Below, in pieces: positions 33,208-44,785 of a stretch of DNA of 64,000 nucleotides; positions within the stretch are counted from its first letter, which is position 1, and each line of letters opens with the position of its first letter. The notes under the pieces are model-generated. The model did no database searches. It was not told where the DNA came from and saw only the letters and a program-made list of their open reading frames with translations. Location: NCBI GenBank assembly GCA_036426205.1, contig CM071568.1:39955221-40019220 (forward strand), read 5' to 3'. The stretch comes from Ascaphus truei. Taxonomy: Eukaryota > Chordata > Amphibia > Anura > Ascaphidae. The translations under genes and the position numbers were made by a program.

Positions 33208-33844
33208 TGTGGCAGGACAGCCTCGCGGTGGGGTCAGTAAGATGCTAGACACGATGGGAAACTTTAAACTATAGTGTTTTATTAGCCACAACCAAAATAA
33301 AGTACGGGTGCACTGTCCCTTTAAGAAACTACTTTCTAGAAAATAAAGCCTGTTCCCGTTAGGGAAACTAATTCACTTCTTGAACCCTTACTAACAGGGC
33401 AGCCAGCTAATCTGGTTATATCCAAAACATGTGCTCCACAAAGTATAACCAATAAGTATCATAACAAAATCTTATCTGTAATGCAGCTCCAACAGCAAAC
33501 AGGAACACGATTCCGGGGAGCAGGCTGTGTCCAGCTCGCAGCAATCTTTATCTTTATCCTGGGTTGGGGTCCCAGCTGGTCCCAGCAGCAAAGCTCCTAG
33601 CAGGACTGGGGGACCAGAGCAACAGCTACGGCTTCCCAGCCGGGAGAAGTCTCTCCACCTTCCTGTGGAAAAACAAGCTCTCTTTGTGTGAGTCACTTCC
33701 TGCTTTTAAACCTGTAGTCTCTCAGGCTTCCTGCTTAATTAGGCTGCAGGTGTATGCTGATCTCCAACTGTAGGTTAACTGGTTTAGTGCTGGAAAGTAG
33801 ACACATAGTCCATTCCAGCTTACTGAGTCAGTGACTCTGTCACA
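33208..33844 (-). repeat. LTR of the coiled-coil element, 637 bp
   Basis: On the minus strand it begins TGTGACAGAGTCACTGACTC and ends CTGTCCTGCCACA. It contains AATAAA (minus strand, within GCTAATAAAACAC near 33275). The primer site lies directly inside. No second copy is present in the window. Confidence 0.76.
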
Positions 33845-34327
33845 ATATATATATAGTAAAAAAAAAAAGAACACAGGCGCAAATAAATGGTGTACTACTA
33901 GATATAAAATTAATTAAACTGGGAACATAATAGATGACCATGGAATAGAGTCTCTGAAAGGAAAAAAGAGAAAGCAATATATGGTGAAAGTACATTTGTA
34001 TTTAGAAACTGCGCAACAGTAGAAAGCTAATTACAAAGTAGCAGATCATTCGGGCATATAGGATATTAGAATCCTCTCCTTCCAGCTGTTCGGCGGTCTC
34101 CCCTATCTCCACGTGGGACGCTTGATCTCCGTGTATCGATATGCCTCACCACTGCCTGTGGGCTCCTTCCGATCAGCTCCTAGTCCCGCGAGATCGTGAG
34201 TGTGACGTCACGTTCCCAGAGAGTTCGTCGGGGCAAAGTCACGGGGAGAGAACGAGTCCAAATGATCTTCAGTATACACTGCTGACAGTTCAGAGAGTAG
34301 GGAAGGCTAAAGAATTCTTCTCAAGAC
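33845..34327 (-). repeat. PLE-associated terminal sequence
   Basis: No ORF is supported. An A run and AT-rich stretch lead into CG-containing sequence and the minus-strand hammerhead-like motif that follows. Confidence 0.4.
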
Positions 34328-34378
34328 CTCCACCCTACGCGTTTCGTCCTAATGAAAGGACTTCGTCAGAAGATGTAG
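34328..34378 (-). ncRNA. Hammerhead-ribozyme-like motif (stem III core CGCG)
   Basis: Minus strand: CTGACGA (34363-34369), an extra A, the stem GTCCT/AGGAC (34357-34361 with 34346-34350) and a 6-base loop, GAAA, CGCG (34338-34341), TA, then GGG. The 5-bp stem is perfect. Position 7 of the core is C, which the family allows. Confidence 0.7.
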
Positions 34379-34974
34379 CTGTGTACCCTATTGGCTATTT
34401 TATAGGCGGAATGGCTCCCAATAGGTTAATTGGTTAACCAATGCCTGCATACCTCCTGGGTACACAGTAACATTGTCTGAATGGAAAGAATTTATAAAAA
34501 ATACATAGCGAACCCATAAATGTTTAAAAATACATAATACACTTACATAAACAATTTTAATAACAAATAATAATAAAATACTGAGTTTAAATCGAATAAA
34601 ATATAAATATAACTAAGATGCAAGAGAAGATATAGCATATATTATCTTAAATAGAATGCATTCTTTAGATAGAATACATTTTTTAAATTCTTTGAATTTT
34701 CAATCAACACAAATTCCTCCTAATATAAATTATAAACCTATACTGGGTTATGTGAAGATACAAGTTTTATACAGTAATCAAAAAAATGTTATAAAGATTT
34801 TTCAATCATATATGGTATAGCTAAGAAGACATACTGTATACATTTTTGATTGAAAACAATACTATGGGTATAAATCTAACATAGAGTTATATAACGGCCA
34901 GAGCAGGCATTCAAATCTTTGGGATAAAGACATATCACAATTTTTATGTCCATATTGAAATTAATTATCCTCAA
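34379..34974. other. AT-rich, no gene
   Basis: Very AT-rich sequence between the motif and the GIY-YIG fragment; probably the 3' untranslated part of that minus-strand PLE copy. Confidence 0.5.
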
Positions 34975-35445
34975 TTACTGCAGGAATGCAGCAAGATCTA
35001 TGTCTGTGTTGAGACCAAGTGGAACCAACGTTTTCATAGTATGGATCCACTTGGTTTCAAGTTTGGAAATGGCATTGACATTATCACCACCTCTCCAATT
35101 GGAGGTCAGTTTGTCGATACTAATAAATTGAGTGCCTGCAGGGTCGCTACCATGCTCTTCATAGAAGTGTCTAGACAATGTGTGTTGTAAAAATCCTTTT
35201 TGTATGTTTGTGATGTGTTCAGCAAAGCGCAGTTTGAGCTTTCTTGTAGTACGCCCTATGTACTGTTTTTTACAGGGACATTGTACAAGGTATACGATAT
35301 TGGATGAATCACAATTTATAAAATGTTTAATGTTATATTGTATTCCTGTATGAAATGATATGAAACTCCTTGTTTGTTTACAGCTATGCAGATTTATTTT
35401 GCACATTTTGCATTTAAGGCACTTAAAGAAGCCTTTTGGTTCCAT
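34975..35445 (-). pseudogene. Penelope-like element fragment with intact GIY-YIG domain
   Basis: An open frame of 156 codons holds a cysteine pattern typical of PLE proteins (FFKCLKCKMCK), then NIVYLVQCPCKKQYIGRTTR (the GIY-YIG core), a LRFAEHITNI helix, and the terminal RGGDN...GLNTDIDLAAFL. The frame is intact to its stop at 34975. The RT domain upstream is absent, so the copy is 5' truncated. It differs in sequence from the copy at 37061-39751, so at least two PLE families are present. Confidence 0.85.
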
Positions 35446-35960
35446 AAATGTACTTTTAGATATAACTTTTTGGGAAGATTTTAGACAGCTAGGTGCTATT
35501 TGCTTTTTAAAATTTATTTATTTATTCCCCTCTCTTGATCCCTTCTTGGTTAATTCTAGAATTTGTTCTCACATATCATCATTTAATCCACATACATATC
35601 ATTTTTCAATGAAGAATTACAATTTATTTCATGTTTATTATCATCCTCCTTCAAGCCAATACTAACTAATGAGTTAATGGATTCTCCTGTTTATACAGTT
35701 GATCTGAGGTATGGTCCACAGAGACCATATATATTTTTATACAGTGACATTTATATGTTATTCTTTTATTTATTATTATTTAATCAATTATGCATTTATG
35801 ACTTAGTTAATATATTTTCTACTGGTTTTTATTTATAGAAGCATTTATAGATGTGGGGATTTATTAGTCATTAACTGATTGATTACACTTGTTCTTCTAG
35901 TAATTTGTACTGCAGCCAATTGGACTCTAGGTATATATACTCCAAGTAGTATTCCTGGAG
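35446..35960. other. AT-rich, no gene
   Basis: Only short ORFs without similarity; it lies between PLE parts and leads to the motif at 35961. Confidence 0.5.
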
Positions 35961-36010
35961 TCCATCCCCTGATGAAATCAGCTTGTCTGATGAAACGCGT
36001 AGGGCTATGT
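35961..36010 (+). ncRNA. Hammerhead-ribozyme-like motif (best preserved)
   Basis: CTGATGA (35969-35975), an extra A, the perfect stem ATCAG/CTGAT (35977-35981 with 35987-35991) closed by loop CTTGT, GAAA (35992-35995), self-complementary CGCG (35996-35999), then TA at the cleavage position. Stem I starts CCC/GGG (35966-35968 with 36002-36004). All core bases match the hammerhead consensus except the inserted A. Confidence 0.74.
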
Positions 36011-36185
36011 GTGCTGTGGAAATCCTAGTGCTGTACGTGAACTGCCGCATACTCCTACCTCAAGCGTGCGACGGCACTAGCTGTTCCGCTGTATCCGTCT
36101 ACCCCCACCTCCCCCGGTGGGAACCAGGGTCATCTGGTGGTGTATTTCCAGGGGAAGAGTTTGTATAGAGCCCGTCATCGTGAGC

Positions 36186-36540
36186 TCCTGCTGGACGGTG
36201 ACTCACGAGGGTTGGATCGGACTTGGTGCAGAGCTGCAGAGCAATGGAGCAGAGGAGCGGAATTTTGCTGAACACTCGGAGCATGAGTATTATCTCATAA
36301 ACTGCTTTTTTATCTTCGTTGTTTGTGAGTTCGATATATGAGCTTTTTGGAATATTAAATATACCTTTGCACAGTAATGCACTAGGATCGGGCGCTTTTT
36401 TCTTTTCTACTCCCTATGTCTCTGAATCTATCCCTATAACGCGCATAAGCGCGCAAGCGCAAGGGTTTAACCAAAAAAGTTCTGTTATCAGCAGGACACT
36501 TGCGCCTACCTAGCCAAAGTAAGGAGGGCTAGTGACAACT
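36186..36540. repeat. PLE terminal repeat pieces shared with other sites
   Basis: 36186-36420 recurs in reverse complement at about 50740-50955. 36420-36540 (AACGCGCATAAGCGCG, then CTACCTAGCC) recurs directly at about 44255-44370 and inverted at about 46655-46780. These are parts of the pLTR-like ends of one PLE family. Confidence 0.78.
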
Positions 36541-37060
36541 GGGGGGTTCACTAAAGTGTTTGCCTATCTTATCATCGTTCGTTAAAACGTGCCAATTATC
36601 TCTGATACTGCGTTGAATGCATGGAGATGCAGTGCAATGTGTACTAATAACATTGAATCTTGTTTTATTAGTTTGCTCTCCTTGATTATTGTTCTCACGA
36701 TCTGCGTCATCTTTTGAGATCACACGGTCAAGGGCATGTTTAACATCGACAGGGCTGTATCCCCGCTCAAGGAATCTGTTCGCCATGTTGATGAGAGCTG
36801 ATTCCATCTCATCCAGATCACTAGTGATTCGCTTGACTCTTAATAACTGTGAATACGGGAGACCTTTTTTCAATGGGGCCGGGTGATGGCTAGTTGCATA
36901 AAGTAGTGTGTTCTTGTCAGTTATTTTTTTATATAGCCTTGTAGCCAATTTACCACTTGCTTTATACACCATAGTATCCAAAAATGGTATCTCAAGTTCA
37001 CTATAACATAACGTAAAATGTATTTTCGATGGAATACTGTTCAGATGGTTCAATTGGACG
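36541..37060 (-). pseudogene. Inverted PLE fragment (end of RT and connector)
   Basis: The minus strand encodes about 170 codons almost identical to those at about 38690-39175 on the plus strand (HLNSIPSKI, then ATRLY, then RVKRITSD, then VDVKHALDRVISKDDA). It abuts the plus-strand PLE at about 37060, so the two are arranged head to head. Short inverted 5' fragments are known at Penelope insertions. Confidence 0.82.
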
Positions 37061-39751
37061 GACAAAATACAGTCCTCCATAGATACATGTAGAAACAACC
37101 TCATTAGATACAAGAGAGAGAAACTAAAAACTGTTGAATCGGATTATAAAGATCGTAAAGTATACAGATGGTTGCTGGGGTTGAGTGATCTGCCTACAGG
37201 TACACAGGGACAACAGAGGGGCCAGTCCCGCCGGAGACGTGGGGCGTATAGAAAGTCTGGGTACAATACCAGTGACACAGACTTTTCGGACGCCGCAGAC
37301 ACCACTAGCGATAATATGTCTGCAGAACCATCTTTTTTAGGCCAAGGTCCGGATGGGAGAGCCAAACCGCCAATAGGAGCCGGAGATGCAGGAGGAAAAC
37401 CAGGCGATGAGGCCGAAAGACGGCGATACCCGGAGCGCTACCCAAACAGGGGGAGAGGTTCAAAACAACAACCCAGGAAACGGTAATCTTCAACCTTTCC
37501 AACCATGTCCTCTCGGTGGCTGAAACAGGTGTTTTACACAAAGGTCTTGGCTTTGTGCCAACTTACAAACAGAACCCGTTCAAGTGGGAAGTGGACCTCT
37601 TTAAGCTGAACAGACACCTGAAGCTCCACGATTTCTTTTCAAGACCAGATGCGACCCCAGCACCTGAACTAGTGAGATCCTGCTTCAAGCCAAGAAGTAC
37701 GTTTGATCCACAAGTGTCTAATCCTAGTATTGCGACCTTTATGAATCTGCTAGGAAAAGCAACGAGAAGCAAGATCAAGACGCAAAAAAACAGCTTCTAC
37801 AATTTGACGAACGAGGAGAGACAGGCTGTCAAAACCTTGAGAAATAACAAAAATATCATCATCCGTGCCGCCGATAAGGGCGGAGGAATCGTCATCTTGG
37901 ATTACCTCTACTACAAAGAAGAGGTATTGCGCCAACTGGGAGACACTGAAATGTACAAACAGTTGGTTAAAGATCCCACTGTGGCCTTCAAGGCAGAGAT
38001 TGATCCAATAATACAATTGGGTATATCCAACGGGTGGATTTCGGAAGACACTGGCAGATTCCTCACCCAGCAACATCCAAAGATGCCTGTTATGTATACA
38101 ATCCCTAAGATTCACAAATCTGCAACACACCCGCCAGGACGACCAATCATCTCGGCTCGGGCGTCCCTGTGCCATCCGATTTCGCAATACGTTGACTTTT
38201 ATCTACAACCGTTAGTGGCAGGCATGGCTACATATGTCAAGGACACAACTAATTTCATGGAGCATATCAACAATCTAGCATTTGATCCATCTGGGTGTGT
38301 ATTGGCTACCCTTGATGTAGCAAGTCTATACACGAATATCCCGCACAAAGAGGGCTTGGAGGCTATCCGGAGTAAGTTGATCACAAGAACTTCACAGACC
38401 GGCCCCCCGTCGGAATTCCTACTACTCCTGATAGAAGTTATTTTGAATAAAAACTTCTTCAGGTTTGAAAAATCATACTATTTACAGCTGAGTGGGACAG
38501 CCATGGGCTCAAATATGGCACCATCATACGCCAACTTATACATGGACATGTATGAGCAAACCCACATTTTATGCGATGTGCCCAATGCACAATACATCAG
38601 AAAGTTTTTACGCTACATTGACGATATTTTCATTGTTTGGAGTGGTACTATAATAGAACTACAGGATTTTGTGAACCATCTGAACAGTATTCCATCGAAA
38701 ATACGTTTTAAATATGTTATAGTGAACTTGAGATACCATTTTTGGATACTATGGTGTATAAAGCAGGTGGTAAATTGGCTACAAGGCTATATCAAAAAAT
38801 AACTGACAAGAACACACTACTTTATGCAACTAGCTATCACCCGGCCCCATTGAAAAAAGGTCTCCCGTATTCACAGTTATTAAGAGTCAAGCGAATCACT
38901 AGTGATCCGGATGAGATGGAATCAGCTCTCATCAACATGGCGAACAGATTCCTTGAGCGGGGATACAGCCCTGTCGATGTTAAACATGCCCTTGACCGTG
39001 TGATCTCAAAAGACGACGCAGATCGTGAGAACAATAATCAAGGAGAGCAAACTAATAAAACAAGATTCAATGTTATTAGTACATTTAGCACTGCATCTCC
39101 ATGCATTCAACGCAGTATCAGAGATAATTGGCACTTTTTAACGAACGATGATAAGATAGGCAAACACTTTAGTGAACCCCCCTTGTTTTGTTTCCGCCGT
39201 GGTCCATCCATTGGGGATATGATCACGCAAGCAGATCCAACTGACAAATATAGCAAGGACAAAACATGGCTAATCCAAAAACCTGGTGCATACAGGTGCA
39301 AGGGGTGCACAAATTGCCAGTATATGCAGGTGGGGCCTTTCTATTGCCATCCACATAGTGGGACTAAAATCAAAATTCACCAACATCTGAATTGTGAATC
39401 TAAATTTGTTATATATCTGATAAAATGCCATGTGGTTTACTCTATATTGGGAAAACAGTGCGGATGCTTAAAGAGCGCATTGCTATCCATCGATCTACAA
39501 CTCGAAAAGCTCTGTCAACAGATGCCAAGGATTCGGAGTTTAAATGCCTCCCTGTTGACAAACATTTTAGGGACTTCAAACACTCTTTGGCAACATTTAG
39601 GTGCATGCCCATCATGCAGATCCAAGCGCCCACACGAGGGGGCGACAGGAATAGACTTTTACTGCAAAGTGAAGCGAGGCATATCTTTGAGCTGAAGACA
39701 GTGGCACCTTTTGGCCTGAACGAAGATTTTTCTTTGGGGTGTTTTTTGTAA
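37061..39751 (+). pseudogene. Penelope-like retroelement, RT plus GIY-YIG, frameshifted
   Basis: The most complete PLE in the window. Basic, disordered N-terminal codons (about 37100-37486) are followed after a frame change by the RT in 37516-38802. PLE-type motifs are NIIIRAADKGGGIVILD, PGRPIISA, then LDVASLYTNIP, GTAMGSNMAPSYANLY and the catalytic FLRYIDDIF (about 38610). The frame shifts near 38700 into 38742-39695 and again near 39425 into the final ORF, which carries the GIY-YIG core (PCGLLYIGKT), KERIAIHRST and RGGDRNR, ending at the TAA at 39749-39751. PLEs reverse-transcribe at exposed DNA 3' ends; the GIY-YIG nuclease would supply the nick. At least three frame breaks inactivate this copy. 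Confidence 0.9.
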
Positions 39752-40240
39752 TGATCTCTTTATTTGATATTTTGTGTTTGATGAAAAAATTGTTTTCTGT
39801 ATCATTTTTTTGATTTTTTCTTTTTTGTGTTATTTCTTTATGTGGCCCTTGTTATGTTATCCTCACGAGGTCACTCCTGGGTGATGGTTTGTGTATCGAG
39901 TTTGTTGACATTGCTCCACTTCGGGAATTATGGTACATTATGGTGCATTTGATATTGTGGTATATCTAACATGTTGTTTCCACATGTCAGCGATATGTTG
40001 TTCTAGGACGGAGTTAGTTGAAGGAGTTCGACTTTTATCGTTGCTCCAGTTGGATCTACTCTCGTCTATTAGATTGTGACATGTTAGACCAACACTTCTT
40101 ATGCCTAGTGGTCCATCTATTTAGCCATAGAATGTTTTGACTATATATTGTATCACTTTGCCGATTTTAGACTGTATTGGTCAATGTAATTATAGTATTT
40201 ATTATAGTTGAGCAGTTAATACATTAGGGGTAACCACAAG
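39752..40240 (+). repeat. 3' untranslated region of the PLE
   Basis: It closely matches 45986-46440, which lies at the same position after the next PLE copy. The match ends near 40240, where this copy passes into unrelated DNA. Confidence 0.75.
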
Positions 40241-43200
40241 ACCTGAAATCTAATGAGGGAGGTTTAGATCACAGGAGGGAGACACACCCATACCACTACT
40301 CTCAAAAGTATGTACAACATATAATAAGATAAAAAGCAGAGTGGGGGGTAACTGCTCCATCGGCAAAGCGGTGAGTAGAAGTATGTATTCTCTCCACATG
40401 CCAATAAGCAATGATTAATGTTTGCAAGTTTTGTCCACATTCACAGATGACCCAGCACTATTATTCCCTTACCAGGCCGCAAGTTTTTTACTGTCTCTTT
40501 TTAGTGGGAGGGGGGCCACGATTGAGGCTCGTTGATCCAGCATTTTTCTTGTGGGACGAGGTGAGAGTTGTTTAAGCTCCGTCTTGACAAACATGTAAGT
40601 CGTTCTGTTGTGTCGAAAAATTTGAATCACAGACAGTTTATAGTGATCTCTGATTGTCATTTGGGGCATTGCTTTTTCTGAGCTTGTGCACGGACCTTTA
40701 GGTTGAGTATAGGACGCTTATTGGCGGAGTAGTGGGGTCTATTTAACCAATTGTCAGTTTCTTTATGCTCTTAGAACAAGAATTAAAGAGTGTTATAGGA
40801 GGGTCGTTCTGCTTATTGGAGTGATGGGGGCATGTGATCATTTGTCCGGTTAGTCGGGTTATTTAAGTGACAAGCATATAAATATTTATATTCTTTATAT
40901 GAAGTTGTTTTTGTCCCAAAGTTATGTGGTTGTGTGGGGACTCCTATATCTTTTGCTGCGAGGCAGCACAATCAAAATCAGGCAGACAGCCCAGCCACAT
41001 GCGAACAGAATGGTAATTTTCGATTTTCTTGTGTGGCAGGACTGCAGAATGTTGTCTGGGTGATGTGCCTGGGAATAAAGTGGTACTGTATGAGTTTTAA
41101 TGGGTGCTCTACTGAATTATTACAGACAGGAGCAGAGTTTGGGGTGAGTATGACATGGTGTTATCTTAGTTGTTTCATGTGGGTCGGGGGTTAACAACTT
41201 ATGTCACGCGGCATATATTAGAATTGATTTGGTGTCAATAACAAAGGAATAAGTCTAAATACTTGTTTTGTTTTCTAGATATGTCTTTGTGTGTCTGTGT
41301 GGTGTCCCAAGGTTATGGTTGAAGAGGGGCGTGAATGCCAGTGCTGGAAATGGGAAAATTGCTCATGAGGGGAAATTTCCTCCATTGTGCGTAAAATAAA
41401 GGTTGGGTTGTAGTAGCGGCACTGTTGATTAGAAGAAACCTAAGCGGTGGGTTGTTCTCATGGGTAAGTGAGAAGTCCATTTATCTACATAATTGGGGTT
41501 TGTTGACATCCCCTCACCGGGGTTACGGGATAGCTTGGCAATTCTGTGCGGGGCCATGTCTAACTTAAGGTGTTAATAGCCTTACAGTACCTTATATGTC
41601 CAGGATTTAAAAGGTGTCAGACTGGAGCCTTGGAACCGAATATAATTCTGCATGCCCTGAAATGACCATCTACTAAGTTGGTTTCATGCCTGCAAAGGAC
41701 TGCTGGGGGGGTACTGAAGGGAGGATTGTTAGTGTGCGGAATCCCCATCTTGTCTTTTGTGTTCTGTTATCATGTTGTATGCGTTTTGATGGCAGGTGCA
41801 CTTTGCTCCTAGCGGGTGGGCGGGGAGGGCGGTGGTTGCCCCTCCACGCTGCCCTCCGTGTTTTGGTCGTGCCTCAAAAGACGTTGCGATCTTTATTTTG
41901 GCAGTCCGTTCTGAGTCGATCCCGCCGCCCACCTGGTTACTATTGGTTCCTCAGCATTGGTCCCCTGTAGACGGGAATTACCCTGTGATGTCTTTCCCTC
42001 TATCTAGTACCTGTAACTGGACAATTACTGTAGAGTGCTGACTCCTTCTCTTTGCTATACAACCAGTGCTTTCCTCCCAACGCCCTCGTATAACCACCCA
42101 GACCTCTGATACCTCGCCACTCCTTACTAGTCCCCAGATCGGCACCCTCTAGTAATGCCTACAATTCACAAACACGGGTTCCCTCACAAGTCCCCAATTG
42201 ACTATGACCCAGGTATCCATCTGTGTAAACCTATGCGGTCTTACGTCACTGTATGCCTACACAAGCAACATTTAAACGTGCCTACACCGATGTATACTGT
42301 CAGTGTCCGCAAAGCCTATCTAACGCGAGTATTAGCGGCGCTGGCACGTACAGGAATGACGGATGCAGCGAACCCAACTGCCATTGTTTACGGGTCGATT
42401 AGTCCATCAATGCAGTCAATGTGAATTAGAATACGTTGCTACTTGTAACACGTTTTCCCGCCACCTTAGGCCAGGATGTCTAGGGCGTCACGTGTATGGT
42501 GCTTACTGTTGGAGGTCTTTGCCTAATGTAAAAGAAGGAACAGGACGGTACGCATGGGACTCTGGTTCTTCAGGGTGGTGTCAGCGCGCTCAGGCATGGA
42601 TATCTACAAGTGTAGGTGTCAGCCCCCATTTCACTACACAATGACCTCTCCCCATGGAACGGTGACACAGAGGCAGAGGTATCTTGAAGGGTTACTTTAC
42701 TGCAGGGCATTCTGGCATGCTTCTTCTCGCAGCATATCAACACTTCACTCGTCCCGACTTTAGATGGTGCACCTTCATCACTGTGCTTTTGTTCAGGTGG
42801 TCTTTAGGCTAGACCGCCTAAAATGTGCAAAGCCATACATACCACCCGCCCAGGGAAGACTCATCCAATTCACCCAACCTTACTCACTCTCCATCCAGGA
42901 GGAGATCCATGCTCTCCCATCCTAGAAATGAGGAAACCCTCCGATGCTCTCGAAGAACACCCTCTGACGGGCTCATCCCTCAATGGTCCCACGGCCATAA
43001 GGCCCACGCAGGACAAACGCTCTTAGGCAGGCACACCTACCGCTAGCACCTCCTCTCTGGGAAGGACGGCGGTAGGCATAGATGGAACTGCTAACGGCCA
43101 CTCCAGAGAAATACCCACCACACCCTGCATAACCCACGACACAGGACCACTGAGGCACCACCTACCTCCTTCTTTGGGAAGCAGAAGGGGGTCAAGGACA

Positions 43201-43504
43201 TAGATAACTGCTAATGCCTGGATCTTAACAGGGCTCGCATAGCAGATACATAGTGGAGAGAAAACAGGTCGACATCTGGACATACCCTGTTACATGTATA
43301 TTAAAGTTTGCATGGACACACTTTTGGCCAGAGTGTCCAATGGACAACTTCATGTAGGATCATACTCTGTGCTGTACTACAGGCAATACACTGCTCATTA
43401 TCAAACAAACCCAATATTTGTGAGTTTGACATTGACAGGCCGCATTTGTTTGTTGAAGCTTGGTGAGCTAGGTCGAAGTGGGAGAAGGTCCAGTATGGAC
43501 AGTG
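40241..43504. other. No gene; weak tandem similarity at 43020-43240
   Basis: Mixed-composition DNA with ORFs no longer than about 117 codons and no recognisable domain. Two diverged blocks near 43030 and 43155 share CTACCTCC or CTAGCACCTCC and AGATGGAACTGCTAA-like sequence. Confidence 0.55.
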
Positions 43505-43740
43505 GGATGGGGTTGTTGCACAGTACAAGAATAAGAAAGAGAGAGAGAGAGCGAGAGAGTAGAGAGAGAGAGAGAGGAGAAGAGAAGAAAAGAGAAAGAA
43601 AAGAAGAGAAAGAGAGAGAAACAAAGAGATATATATATAATAGATAGAGATATAAAATAATATATATATATATATATAGATATATATATATATATAGATA
43701 TATATATATATATAAATATATATATATATAAATAAATAAA
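43505..43740. repeat. Compound microsatellite (GA)n then (TA)n
   Basis: About 43530-43630 is AGAG/AAGA-rich and about 43630-43740 is nearly pure TA with a few variants. It abuts the end of an inverted PLE terminal repeat. Several ORFs called over it are low-complexity artefacts. Confidence 0.9.
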
Positions 43741-44785
43741 ATAGATTTTACCAGATTGGAGTCTGGAAAAACGAGAAAGCACACAGTCCAGTAAGTGCCA
43801 ATAGAACTGTATTCAGTGTAACATGGACACAACCTACCAACGTTTCGATCAACCAAGTGTGACCTTCCTCAGGGACGTGCAATAAGTGAATGCTACTGTC
43901 CCCCTTATGTACCCATGCTAATCAAAAAATAAACAAACTCACCCGGTAAGGACAAGATTGCCCGCGAAAACGCGCCGCTGTGACCCGCAGGCATGTGTTG
44001 GAACGCATAGCCATCTTGGATATGATAATTAGGCTTCTCAGGAGCAACTACGTGGGCCAGTGTAGCACATAGAGCCCATATAGTGGCGGCTCGCGCATGC
44101 GCGAACCTCACGGTGTCCCCAGATGACTGCAATGGGGCTACACATAGAAATCCCTATGTCATTAAGCTCTGTGTTGTGATGGTTCGCACATGCGCGAACC
44201 TCACAGGCCCCACGATGTATGTGTGCGTGTGCATAGGACTCCCTATGTCTTGAATCTATCCCTATAACGCGCATAAGCGCGCATGCGCAAGGGTTTAACC
44301 AAAAAGTGCTGTTATCGGGACACTTGCGCCTACCTAGCCAAAAGTAAGGAGGGCTAGTGACAACTGGGGCAGCACTAAAAAAAGTCTGGCATGGTTACTA
44401 AACGCATACATAGAAACTATAAATACAAGGTTATAAAAGAGTGAATTATACTGCGATATGTTATAAACCTACATCCTACCCAAGAAGGATGCTCCAACAC
44501 ACTAACTACGTAACTCAAAAGAAATAAAACTATCATATAAAATATGTGTATCAAATTACCGTGTAATGTATTACTGCTAAACTTAATAAATACTATAATT
44601 ACATTGACCAAAACAGTCTAAAATCGGCAAAGTGATAAAATATAAGTCAAAACATTCTATTGATAAATAGATGGACCACTAGGCATAAGAAGTGTTAGTC
44701 TAACATGTCACAATCTAATAGACGAGAGTAGATCCAACTGGAGCAACATAAAAAAGTCGGACTCCTTCAACTAACTCCGTCCATC
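43741..44785 (-). repeat. Inverted PLE terminal repeat (pLTR), left arm
   Basis: Reverse-complementary to about 46247-47290 over roughly 1 kb, including GTTCGCGCATGCGCGAACC-type palindromes, the CTACCTAGCC tract and the hammerhead-like motif. It sits directly before a 5'-truncated PLE coding region, so the pair encloses that copy. Confidence 0.82.
43832..43882 (-). ncRNA. Hammerhead-ribozyme-like motif (stem III core CG)
   Basis: Minus strand: CTGAGGA (43866-43872), an extra A, the stem GGTCA/TGATC (one G-U pair), GAAA (43843-43846), CG, then TT and GG. Stem III is only two self-complementary bases. The same motif occurs at 47143 and 50575 on the plus strand. Confidence 0.62.

Larger units (their letters stand above)
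30790..33844 (-). mobile_element. LTR element with tRNA-Leu primer site and coiled-coil ORF, 3' truncated
   Basis: On the minus strand the order is an LTR (33844 to 33208), a tRNA-Leu-type primer site (33205 to 33188), a leader, a short ORF with a zinc-knuckle-like motif at 32816, then about 480 codons of coiled coil down to about 30995. No RT, protease, integrase or second LTR is visible before a different sequence begins near 30790. The left border is therefore an estimate, and the element is probably truncated. It is inserted within Penelope-derived sequence. Confidence 0.68.

Noticed and set aside
34975..35445. A host gene with a GIY-YIG nuclease (such as SLX1-type)
   Set aside because: The cysteine pattern, the RGGDN and GLN-D motifs and the nearby hammerhead-like motif are those of Penelope-like elements, and SLX1 carries a RING-type finger that is absent here.
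43401..43856. ORFs of 104-151 codons full of I, Y, L and S
   Set aside because: They are translations of GA and TA microsatellites and have no real coding signal.
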